NCBI GenBank assembly: GCA_036259835.1
Contig: DATABA010000113.1
Span: forward strand, 1 to 19,580
Length of the DNA stretch: 19,580 bases
From: JALYGK01 sp036259835
GTDB taxonomy: Bacteria > Actinomycetota > UBA4738
Reading direction: 5' to 3'
Shown: positions 1 through 5,903 of the stretch, one piece after another
Numbering within the stretch: the stretch's first letter is position 1
Layout: each line of letters opens with the position of its first letter
Program-made: the position numbers and the translations under genes
The notes under the pieces: generated by a model
Databases searched by the model: none
What the model saw: only the letters and a program-made list of their open reading frames with translations
Told to the model about the DNA's origin: nothing

Positions 1-269
1 GCAGGTTCTGTCGCGGACCTCCGAGAGCTCGGCGGAGCAATGATTCGCGCGGAGAGCTGACTGTTCTTGGCACCCGACGTATCGCTCCCCGCCGACCTCA
101 GACGTGGCGACCTCATCGTGTTCACCTCGACGGGCGCGTACGAATAAGCGATGTCGAGAACTACAACAAGGTGGGCCGTCCGGCCGCCGTGGCCGTGACG
201 AACGGCGAGGCGCGGCTGATCCTTCGGCGAGAGACTGCCGACGATCTGGCTCGACTCGACGTCGACTGA
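1..269 (+). pseudogene. C-terminal remnant of a PLP-dependent DAP/ornithine-type decarboxylase, disrupted
   Basis: Two frames together read like the C-terminal barrel of the fold-III PLP decarboxylase family (LysA/ornithine decarboxylase). Frame 1 gives LFLAPDVSLPADLRRGDLIV and then FTSTGAYE before a TAA at 145-147. The next bases still read AMS in the same frame. From about 156 the frame shifts by one base and gives ENYNKVGRPAAVAV, then NGEARLILRRET, ending at TGA 267-269. GAYxxxMSxNYN followed by RP is the usual LysA-like C-terminal pattern, so a TAC-to-TAA change plus one lost base explains the break. A further TGA at 58-60 interrupts the upstream part, AGSVADLRELGGAMIRAES. Three lesions in 269 bases suggest real decay, but sequencing indels cannot be excluded. 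The 5' part lies outside the window. Exact substrate class is not determinable from this fragment. Confidence 0.6.
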
Positions 270-288
270 AGCGGGTATAGGGAGGGGA

Positions 289-1458
289 ATGGCTCAATCC
301 GCGACCCTCCCGCAAAAGCGACGCAAGACGCGTGCGCAAGCGAACAGACTTCTCAAGGCCGTCTCCGACAAACCAACTGCCGTTTCGGTTGACGAGCTGG
401 AACCGCTCGAGTCGGCGAGAGCGGCCGGACTTCGCTACGTGAGCGATCTCAGCCCGGGCATCGTTCGGCGGCGCGTCGGGCGAGGTTTCACGTACATCGA
501 CCCGAATGGCCGCCGCGTGAGGAATCGGGAGGAGCTCGCCCGAATACGGTCGCTGGCCATCCCGCCCGCGTGGACGAACGTCTGGATCAGCCCCAACGCG
601 CGCGGCCACATTCAGGCGACAGGCCGAGACGCGCGCGGGAGGAAGCAGTACAGGTACCACCCGCAGTGGCGGCGGATCCGCGACGAGACGAAGTACCACA
701 AGATCACGGCGTTCGGTGAAGCGCTCCCCGCAATTCGGGAGCGGGTCTCCGCCGATCTCTCGAAGGAGGGGCTCCCTCGGGAAAAGGTCCTCGCCGCGGT
801 GATTCGCATCCTCGACACCACGCTGCTTCGTGTCGGGAACCAGGAATACGCCAGAGTTAATGATTCGTTCGGGCTGACCACGCTTCAGGACCGTCACGTG
901 AACATCGACGGGTCAGAGCTTCGTTTCCGGTTCAAGGGCAAGGGCGGAAAGGTGCACGGTGTTGCCGTGGAGGACCGCCGCCTGGCTCGAATCGTGAAGC
1001 GATGCCAGGACCTTCCGGGCGAGGAGCTCTTCCAGTACGTCGACGACGATGGCGAACAACGAACCATCGAATCGGGCGACGTTAACGACTATCTCCGCGA
1101 AATCAGTGGAGATGAGTTCAGCGCGAAGGACTTTCGGACCTGGGGCGGCACGGTGCTCGCCGCCGAGGCGCTGGTGCGGCGCGGAGAGTTCTCAAACCCG
1201 ACCGAAGCGAAGTCCAACGTGGTCCAAGCGATCAAGGACGTTGCCGAGGAGCTCAACAACACGCCGGCGGTGTGCCGGAGCTCGTACATCCATCCCGAAG
1301 TCATCGAGTCCTACCTCGACGGCTCGCTGGTCGGGATTTGGCGTGAGGCCGAGGAATCGGTGAAGGACTGGATCGAAGGCCTTCGTCGAGAAGAAGCCAT
1401 CCTGCTCGTCGTGCTGAAGAACCGTCTTCACGCGAAGGCTGGCACGAAGGCGAGCTGA
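289..1458 (+). CDS. DNA topoisomerase IB (bacterial poxvirus-like type)
   Basis: This 389-residue protein matches the bacterial topoisomerase IB family. It would relax supercoils by nicking one strand and forming a 3'-phosphotyrosyl intermediate, without ATP. Residues 45-135 resemble the N-terminal clamp domain (GFTYIDPNGRRVRN, IPPAWTNVWI). The catalytic domain follows with R181 (LLRVGNQEY), K218 (FKGKGGK), R283 (KDFRTWGGT), N324 (NNTPAV) and Y333 (SSYIHPEV). The spacings equal those I recall for Deinococcus TopIB (R137, K174, R239, N280, Y289). Asn where vaccinia has His is normal in bacterial members. The Lys-rich N-terminal tail, residues 10-25, probably contacts DNA. The start is supported by a purine-rich GGGAGGGG directly before ATG 289. 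The gene converges on udgX with a 9-bp gap. Confidence in family is high; cellular role is inferred. Confidence 0.95.
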   Translation: MAQSATLPQKRRKTRAQANRLLKAVSDKPTAVSVDELEPLESARAAGLRYVSDLSPGIVRRRVGRGFTYIDPNGRRVRNREELARIRSLAIPPAWTNVWISPNARGHIQATGRDARGRKQYRYHPQWRRIRDETKYHKITAFGEALPAIRERVSADLSKEGLPREKVLAAVIRILDTTLLRVGNQEYARVNDSFGLTTLQDRHVNIDGSELRFRFKGKGGKVHGVAVEDRRLARIVKRCQDLPGEELFQYVDDDGEQRTIESGDVNDYLREISGDEFSAKDFRTWGGTVLAAEALVRRGEFSNPTEAKSNVVQAIKDVAEELNNTPAVCRSSYIHPEVIESYLDGSLVGIWREAEESVKDWIEGLRREEAILLVVLKNRLHAKAGTKAS

Positions 1459-1467
1459 CCTACGGCC

Positions 1468-2121
1468 TTACGCCGCGGACTGCTCTTTCAGCTTCTGCGC
1501 GACCTTTCGCAAGTCCTCGATGAAGAGCTTCATCTCCATGTCGCGCGATTCCTCATCGGGAGCACGAAGAATCGAGGAAGGGTGAACCGTCGCGGTGATC
1601 ACGGGCGCGAGCTCTGATGGAAGGAACTGGCCGCGGCTCTGGGTGACTCGAAACGTCCTTCCGATCAGTGCCTGCGCCGCCGTCGCACCGAGGCACACCA
1701 CGACCTTCGGTTTCACGAGCTGAACTTCGGTGCTCAGCCAGGGACGGCAGGCCGCGATCTCATCCGCCGCAGGCTTCTTATGGATGCGCTTCTTACCTTT
1801 CGGGGTCCACTTGAAGTGCTTCACCACATTCGTGATGTAGACCTTGTCGCGGTCGATTCCGGCTTCTTCCAGGGCTCGGTCCAGCAGCTTCCCGGCCGGA
1901 CCGACGAAGGGACGCCCTTCCAGGTCCTCCTTGTCGCCGGGTTGCTCACCGACCATGAGGAGCTCGGCGCCCTCGGAGCCCTCACCGAAGACCGTCTGAG
2001 TGCCTCGCTCCCAAAGCCGGCACGCCTTGCACTCCTTCGACGCCTGCGCCACGGCTGAAAGGTTCGGGTTGTCGGGGATCAAGTCCTCCGCGGCCCCGAT
2101 GCCACCGGCTCGATTGTTCAT
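1468..2121 (-). CDS. udgX: UdgX-type uracil-DNA glycosylase (covalent uracil-DNA binding, Fe-S)
   Basis: With the start chosen at ATG 2121 the protein has 217 residues, close to known UdgX length. Motif I reads GEQPGDKED (58-66), followed by GRPFVGPAGKLLDRALEEAG. The UdgX hallmark loop is present as KGKKRIHKKP, with H114 in the place of the His that in Mycobacterium smegmatis UdgX forms a covalent bond with uracil-containing DNA. VCLGATAAQAL (142-152) and ATVHPSSILRA (177-187) complete the fold. C31 and C34 (CKAC) and C125 (AACRPWL) are probable Fe-S ligands. Where family 4 enzymes have a third Cys, this protein has H102 (VVKHFKW), as I recall for UdgX. The open frame extends to 2280, but residues upstream lack family resemblance. 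ATG 2142 is an alternative start. GGAAGGG lies 12 bases before ATG 2121. Family known; function inferred. Confidence 0.93.
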   Translation of the reverse strand: MNNRAGGIGAAEDLIPDNPNLSAVAQASKECKACRLWERGTQTVFGEGSEGAELLMVGEQPGDKEDLEGRPFVGPAGKLLDRALEEAGIDRDKVYITNVVKHFKWTPKGKKRIHKKPAADEIAACRPWLSTEVQLVKPKVVVCLGATAAQALIGRTFRVTQSRGQFLPSELAPVITATVHPSSILRAPDEESRDMEMKLFIEDLRKVAQKLKEQSAA

Positions 2122-2171
2122 TGGTGGTTCATACCCTTCCATCCAGCCTGGCGTGTCCCCTGCTCGGCTGC

Positions 2172-2200
2172 AGAATAGGACCAAAGGCCTAGCCTGTAGA
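2172..2200 (-). promoter_or_regulatory. Weak candidate sigma70-type promoter for udgX
   Basis: On the minus strand, TCTACA (2200-2195) and TATTCT (2177-2172) are separated by 17 bases and lie 30 to 50 bases upstream of the proposed udgX starts. Each hexamer matches four of six consensus bases. The placement would make ATG 2142 or 2121, not the longer frame from 2280, the translated start. It is a pattern match only; no conserved operator or SOS box was recognised in the gap 2122-2306. Confidence 0.25.
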
Positions 2201-2306
2201 CCTTCCAACATGTCCCCCAAGCGTGCTACGTTGCGTTTCCCCGTTGGCACCTCCGACGTTGCCCGCGGAGCGCCCGCCAAGTGAACAGGTAGAAGGAGGT
2301 TCCGTC

Positions 2307-2687
2307 ATGGCAAGGAGCGGGGATTCGCGGGCCGATTCATTCGGCTTCCTCCCAGATCACGTCCCCGACGACCTCGTGGCGCGGTACGGCAAGAACGCGC
2401 AGCGTTCGGTGAGGTACTCGAAGTCCACCCGATACCGGCTTGGACAAGCGGTCGCCCGGACCACGGGGTCTTTGAAGAATGAAGATGTCCTGTCCACGGC
2501 CGCCGTCATCATGACGTGGGCAGTAGCCGTGGTCGCCCTCGTTGCCGGCATGGCATACGTCTTCGTGCTGTGGCCCGAAGCAGCGCTCGCGCTCACCGGA
2601 ACACTCCTCATCCTGGGCGGACTCTCGCTGGCGCTCGCGCTTCAGATATCCAGGAAGCGCAAAGAGGGCGAAGAGCCCGTCCTGTAG
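2307..2687 (+). CDS. Small membrane protein with two transmembrane helices, function unknown
   Basis: I do not recognise this family. The 126-residue product starts at ATG 2307, chosen because AGAAGGAGGT lies seven bases upstream, one of the best ribosome binding sites in the window; the frame is open back to 2223 but nothing supports an earlier start. Residues 1-60 are polar and basic, containing FGFLPDHVPDDLVARYGK and a run rich in Arg, Ser and Tyr. Two hydrophobic helices follow at about 63-88 (AVIMTWAVAVVALVAGMAYV) and 92-113, separated by a very short turn, WPEA. A basic tail (SRKRKEGEE) ends the protein. The charges suggest both termini are cytoplasmic, forming a hairpin in the membrane. 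It is divergent from udgX and codirectional with tadA, 96 bases downstream. No function is assigned. Confidence 0.8.
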   Translation: MARSGDSRADSFGFLPDHVPDDLVARYGKNAQRSVRYSKSTRYRLGQAVARTTGSLKNEDVLSTAAVIMTWAVAVVALVAGMAYVFVLWPEAALALTGTLLILGGLSLALALQISRKRKEGEEPVL

Positions 2688-2783
2688 GGGGCCGAGCACT
2701 GGAGCATTCAGTCCGATGCGTGGTCATTCCTGCCGACCGAACGTCCCCCTCACCGCGCGCCCGCTGGACGAGAATTCATCCCG

Positions 2784-3272
2784 ATGCAAAGCCGACGCCG
2801 CACGCTCGATGAGATGTGGATGGATCTCGCTTTGGAGGAAGCGAGGCAATGCCTCGAGTGGGGCGACGTGCCGGTGGGTGCGATCGTGGTCCGTGAGGAC
2901 GAGGTGCTTGCTGCGGCAGGCAACCAACGGGAACTGACGCGGGACCCGACAGCTCACGCAGAACTGCTGGCCATTCGGGACGCATCGCAAAAGCTCGCAA
3001 CCTGGCGGCTAACGGGCTGCTCCATGTACGTGACGCTCGAGCCGTGTCCGATGTGCGCTGGCGCGATGGTCCTGGCCCGAGTGGAGCGCTTGGTCTACGG
3101 CGCGCGTGACCCAAAGGGCGGCTTCGCCGGGTCGCTTGCGGACATCGTTCGCGATCCACGGCTGAACCACCGGCTGGACGTCACCACCGGTGTGCGAGCA
3201 GCCGAATCGACGACGGTTTTGAAAGAGTTCTTCGCGTCCAAGCGGCCAAGACCACCGAGCGCGGTCCAGTAA
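2784..3272 (+). CDS. tadA: tRNA(adenine34) deaminase TadA
   Basis: TadA converts wobble adenosine to inosine in tRNA-Arg(ACG), widening decoding of CGN codons. The 162-residue protein has the zinc cytidine/deoxycytidylate deaminase core: TAHAE with zinc ligand H58 and proton-shuttling E60, and PCPMCAGA with C88 and C91. MYVTLEP before it and VYGARDPKGG after it are typical TadA signatures, as is the N-terminal helix MDLALEEARQ. Length is usual for the family. No good ribosome binding site precedes ATG 2784 (AGAATTCATCCCG), and ATG 2814 or 2820 would still keep the core, so the exact start is uncertain. A tRNA-Ser(CGA) begins 10 bases after the stop codon, so both may share a transcript. Function is established for the family and all catalytic residues are present. 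Confidence 0.96.
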   Translation: MQSRRRTLDEMWMDLALEEARQCLEWGDVPVGAIVVREDEVLAAAGNQRELTRDPTAHAELLAIRDASQKLATWRLTGCSMYVTLEPCPMCAGAMVLARVERLVYGARDPKGGFAGSLADIVRDPRLNHRLDVTTGVRAAESTTVLKEFFASKRPRPPSAVQ

Positions 3273-3275
3273 AAT
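3270..3275 (+). promoter_or_regulatory. Candidate -10 element for tRNA-Ser(CGA)
   Basis: TAAAAT overlaps the tadA stop codon and lies seven bases before the tRNA 5' end. The second serine tRNA in this window has TAGAAT at a similar distance, and both continue with TCGC. No convincing -35 hexamer was found at the right spacing, so this may equally be part of a tadA-tRNA read-through transcript. Confidence 0.3.
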
Positions 3276-3282
3276 CGCCGCC

Positions 3283-3371
3283 GGTAGGGTCGCCTAGTCT
3301 GGCCTAGGGCGGCGGTCTCGAAAACCGCTAGGGGTGCAAGCCCCTCGTGGGTTCAAATCCCACCCCTACCG
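3283..3371 (+). tRNA. tRNA-Ser (anticodon CGA)
   Basis: The sequence folds into a class II tRNA. Acceptor GGTAGGG (3283-3289) pairs with CCCTACC (3364-3370) with discriminator G 3371. The anticodon stem GCGGT/ACCGC encloses loop CTCGAAA, giving anticodon CGA at 3319-3321, which reads UCG serine codons. The long variable arm has the stem GGGG/CCCC (about 3331-3344). The T arm is GTGGG, TTCAAAT, CCCAC (3347-3363). CCA is not encoded: GCTC follows the acceptor stem. The gene lies 10 bases after tadA; such a neighbourhood of tadA and a serine tRNA also occurs in other bacteria. Confidence 0.97.
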
Positions 3372-3394
3372 CTCTCGGGAGAAGCGGCAGGTGC

Positions 3395-3412
3395 ACGCGC
3401 TCGCGCGCGCGT
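3395..3412 (+). terminator. Weak hairpin after tRNA-Ser(CGA), possible terminator
   Basis: ACGCGC and GCGCGT form a perfect 6-bp stem around a 6-base loop, 23 bases after the tRNA. There is no T run, so a standard intrinsic terminator is not supported. The surrounding GTGCACGCGC-T-CGCGCGCGCG stretch is almost entirely alternating purine-pyrimidine and could also be of the Z-DNA-prone type. Confidence 0.25.
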
Positions 3413-3445
3413 AATGTCCGCCGGAACCGACGATATGGTTGCGCG

Positions 3446-3958
3446 CTACCCGGTTACAGCCGGTTCCCCTTCCAAGGCTTCCGCAGGCGGCGCCAGCGGG
3501 CTACCCGGACCGCCACCGCCTCCTCCACCGTTGTCAGGTGGGTTGCCGCCATTTCCGTTTGGAGGCGGTGGTGGGGGCGGTGGGTTGCCGCCTTCGCCGT
3601 CAGCCCCGTAGACCACGAAGTAGCTGACTCCTTGGTTGAACGACGCCGACCTGGACTGACCTGCCGGAATCGACGTGCTTCTCACACCGCTGGTGTAGCC
3701 GCCGTTCCAGAACTTTGATCCGCCCTTTGCACACCACGTGACCGTTACGGTCCCGGACGTGGTGTTGGTCATGGTCAGGGTGTTGCCGGATGCCTGGAAG
3801 TTGACGCCACCAACGCTCCCCGAGCTGCTGAACTTCTGTCCGCCGCTCGGACAGTGGAGCCCTTCGGGTTGTGCGACCGCGTGCTGGAACCCCGTGAGTA
3901 AACCGATGGCAACAACACCGGAAATGACCCAAGGCCGGCGGCGCGCTTTCCTCGGCAT
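3446..3958 (-). CDS. Secreted two-cysteine protein with Pro/Gly-rich tail, function unknown
   Basis: This 170-residue protein has a clear signal peptide: basic MPRKARRRPW, hydrophobic VISGVVAIGLLTGFQHAVA, and a likely cut near residue 29 or 30 (AVA-Q). The mature part, about 31-120, is rich in Ser, Thr, Gly and Val and looks like a small beta sandwich. It has two Cys, C36 and C76, that could form a disulfide. From about 121 it becomes low complexity: eight prolines at 126-133, the spaced GNGGNPPDNGG, seven glycines at 144-150, and a short acidic end. Such tails often act as wall-spanning or adhesive linkers. ATG 3958 is preceded by AGGGGGAGG at a good distance. The gene is divergent from the cupredoxin lipoprotein across 176 bases. 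I do not recognise the family; an exported structural or binding role is only inferred. Confidence 0.8.
   Translation of the reverse strand: MPRKARRRPWVISGVVAIGLLTGFQHAVAQPEGLHCPSGGQKFSSSGSVGGVNFQASGNTLTMTNTTSGTVTVTWCAKGGSKFWNGGYTSGVRSTSIPAGQSRSASFNQGVSYFVVYGADGEGGNPPPPPPPPNGNGGNPPDNGGGGGGGPGSPLAPPAEALEGEPAVTG
3513..3571. repeat. Inverted repeat within the Pro/Gly-coding region
   Basis: CCACCGCCTCC at 3513-3523 and GGAGGCGGTGG at 3561-3571 are perfect 11-base complements 37 bases apart. They arise where Pro codons and Gly codons of the secreted protein gene face each other, so the repeat may be a by-product of the protein composition. In RNA or single-stranded DNA it would fold into a strong stem. 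The right arm continues into a G-rich run, to about 3584. Confidence 0.6.
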
Positions 3959-4001
3959 GGAACCTCCCCCTCTTAGGCCTTATGGCTGCTTCGGCATAGG
4001 G

Positions 4002-4018
4002 TACTTTGCGACGCAAGT
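4002..4018. promoter_or_regulatory. Palindrome in the divergent gap, possible operator
   Basis: TTGCGACGCAA (4006-4016) is a perfect palindrome around A 4011, and ACT on the left with AGT on the right extends the symmetry if one T is skipped. It sits within the 176-base gap between the secreted Pro/Gly-rich gene and the cupredoxin lipoprotein gene, so a regulator bound here could affect both. A TTGACG at 4066-4071 could be a -35 for the plus-strand gene, but no good -10 follows. This is a pattern only. Confidence 0.25.
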
Positions 4019-4134
4019 TTTCGTCCGTCCGGCCCGTTTTGGTTCCGCACGCTTGGGACCGCGGTTTGACGAAACGTTCTGCCCTGGGAAGGATTTGTCC
4101 AAAGCCCGCATATCGAAGTCTCCGAGGAGGAAAC

Positions 4135-5004
4135 ATGCGTCGGATTTCTGCGCCGTTCTTCGTGCTCGCTGTGCTTATCCTTCAAGCCTGCGGCGGGGGT
4201 GCTGAGACACCGCGTGGTGGTGGCGAGCAAACCGACAGGCCGGCGACGACGTTCTCCGTCGAGGGGTCTGACTTCGCCTTCGAGCATCCGCCGGCGGTTC
4301 AGGCAGGAGCAGTCGAATTCCAGTTCAGCAACAGCGGGAAAGCGCAGCATGTCTTGATCATGGCCCGGGTGAACCCTGGGGTCACGCTCGATGAGGCCAG
4401 AGAGGCACTGCTCTCGGACGAACCACCCCAGGGGACTCCGCCGTACAGCTTCATTCCGGGGGTGGCAGAGATCTCGCCCGGTCAGGACGCCAATTCAACA
4501 TCCGTTCTCCAGCCTGGTCAGTACCTCATGATCTGTCCCATCCCGGACGCCGATGGGACTCCGCACTTCGCGAAAGGCATGGTGTCCTCATTCGAGGCGA
4601 CGGGCGCAGGCGGCGGATCCCTTCCGACATCCGAGGCAACGGTCACGGCACAGGAATTCGCGTTTCTGAACGTGCCCCAGCAACTGAGCGCCGGGGACCA
4701 CGTCCTCCAGATGCGAAATAGCGGCAAGCAAGAACACGAGCTGAACCTTGCCGAGTTGGCGCCCGGAAAGACGGTTGAGGACATCGTTGCGTTCATGCAG
4801 CAGCCGCCTGGGCAAGGAGGACCACCGCCGATGGTCCTTCACGGCGGCCTGCTCATGCAGCCTGGGCTTTCGGCTACGGCTCGATTCACGCTGGAAGCGG
4901 GCAAGCAGTACGCCTTCGTCTGCATGGTGCCCGACTTTTCCGACACTCCGCCGACACCGCATGTCGTAAAGGGGATGTACACGCAAGCGTTCAGCCCGAC
5001 CTGA
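4135..5004 (+). CDS. Lipoprotein with two tandem cupredoxin-like copper domains
   Basis: The 289-residue product starts at ATG 4135, eleven bases after the start of a GAGGAGGAAAC ribosome binding site. MRRISAPFFVLAVLILQAC forms a lipoprotein signal peptide with C19 as lipid anchor, so the protein should face outside the membrane. Two similar halves follow. Domain 1 (about 38-155) has H72 (AQHVLIM) and then C134, H144 and M149 (CPIPDADGTPHFAKGM). Domain 2 (about 168-287) has H201 (EHELNL) and C263, H276 and M281 (CMVPDFSD..PHVVKGM). This is the type 1 copper order His-Cys-His-Met, with His-x4-Met as in plastocyanin but a longer Cys-His loop. Copper binding and electron transfer, or copper storage, are inferred. 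The 3' end overlaps the converging sulfotransferase gene by 14 bases. No partner oxidase is visible. Confidence 0.85.
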   Translation: MRRISAPFFVLAVLILQACGGGAETPRGGGEQTDRPATTFSVEGSDFAFEHPPAVQAGAVEFQFSNSGKAQHVLIMARVNPGVTLDEAREALLSDEPPQGTPPYSFIPGVAEISPGQDANSTSVLQPGQYLMICPIPDADGTPHFAKGMVSSFEATGAGGGSLPTSEATVTAQEFAFLNVPQQLSAGDHVLQMRNSGKQEHELNLAELAPGKTVEDIVAFMQQPPGQGGPPPMVLHGGLLMQPGLSATARFTLEAGKQYAFVCMVPDFSDTPPTPHVVKGMYTQAFSPT

Positions 5005-5881
5005 GCCTCACCCAATCCTCCCGCCACGCGGGGAAGGAGAGTCCGGTCGCCGCTTTCAGCGCTTCGACTTCGGGCTCGAATAACTGGATGAGGCGTGCCC
5101 GGTCCTGTGACCGCAATTCGGTTCTCGATCCCGACGAACCGAGCGCCATGATCTTCGAGGCGAATCGCCGCATTTGAGGTCGAACCGACCGCGGGACCAG
5201 TCGTTGTACCCGCGTTTTTCTGACGACCGCCAGAACGCGCCGGGTCGTGTCGCTTCCCGGGGCTCTCGTCACGTTTTCTCGAACGTCCTTGGTAATCGGA
5301 ATTGGTTCGACGCCGAGGAACTCGAAGACCTTCGCCATCGTCCTACCGGGATCATTCGCCAGGTCGTTGCTTTCGACGAAGTGAAACCGGTCCGTCGGAA
5401 ACAACGAGAAGAACCGGCCGAAGTGGGTTCCGTACGCGCTGTAGCTGAGGATTTCCTCGTCGAGCCCGCGCTTGACGATCTCCGAAAACGGCCGCACCTC
5501 GGTGCCCTTCTGCACGCGGAATTCGTACTGAGACACGGCGCGGGCGATCGGTTCGCGAACGGCGATGATGAACTTCGCGTCGGGGACCGCATCATGGACC
5601 CTCCGTGGAATCTCCGGGTGAATCATGTACGTGGCGGTGGCGTCGCCGAAGGCCTTTTCAGTGGTTCGGTGACGAAAGCATGCCTCGGCGTAGTCGCGCT
5701 CTCCGAAGTGTCCAAAGAAAATACTCGGTTCTTTCGGTTCGCTCATGCAGACGTCGGGATGGGCCGCGAGATGCCGATAGAGCGTGCTGGTGCCGGCCTT
5801 CGGCGCTCCGGGAATGAAGAACGTCGGCGTGCCCGTCCACGGTTCAACCGGGACATCAACGTCGTCCGGCCTGGCCTTCAT
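4991..5881 (-). CDS. PAPS-dependent sulfotransferase (heparan/NodH-like domain)
   Basis: This 296-residue protein would transfer sulfate from PAPS to an unknown hydroxyl or amino acceptor. The 5'-phosphosulfate loop is PGAPKAGTSTLYRHLAAHP (residues 24-42), near the N-terminus as in the heparan sulfate N-/O-sulfotransferase-like group. EPKEPSIFFG (48-57) and YMIHPEIPRRV (85-95) resemble the substrate-side segments of bacterial members. The 3'-phosphate motif is VREPIARAVSQYEF (108-121). RFFSLFPTDRFHFVESNDLANDP and FLGVEP follow the usual C-terminal order. The acceptor may be a glycolipid, polysaccharide or small molecule; nothing in the sequence decides it. The start ATG 5881 has a weak AGCGTAGGG upstream. 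It diverges from another sulfotransferase gene with only 22 bases between start codons. Confidence 0.9.
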   Translation of the reverse strand: MKARPDDVDVPVEPWTGTPTFFIPGAPKAGTSTLYRHLAAHPDVCMSEPKEPSIFFGHFGERDYAEACFRHRTTEKAFGDATATYMIHPEIPRRVHDAVPDAKFIIAVREPIARAVSQYEFRVQKGTEVRPFSEIVKRGLDEEILSYSAYGTHFGRFFSLFPTDRFHFVESNDLANDPGRTMAKVFEFLGVEPIPITKDVRENVTRAPGSDTTRRVLAVVRKTRVQRLVPRSVRPQMRRFASKIMALGSSGSRTELRSQDRARLIQLFEPEVEALKAATGLSFPAWREDWVRLRSG

Positions 5882-5903
5882 GGCCCTACGCTAGTTCACT
5901 GCC

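Noticed and set aside
2122..2280. N-terminal extension of udgX to 2280
   Set aside because: The extra 53 residues do not resemble UdgX, and a possible promoter lies within this stretch.
3372..3445. SRP RNA gene near tadA and tRNA-Ser, as in some bacteria
   Set aside because: The conserved SRP RNA tip and loop sequences are absent.
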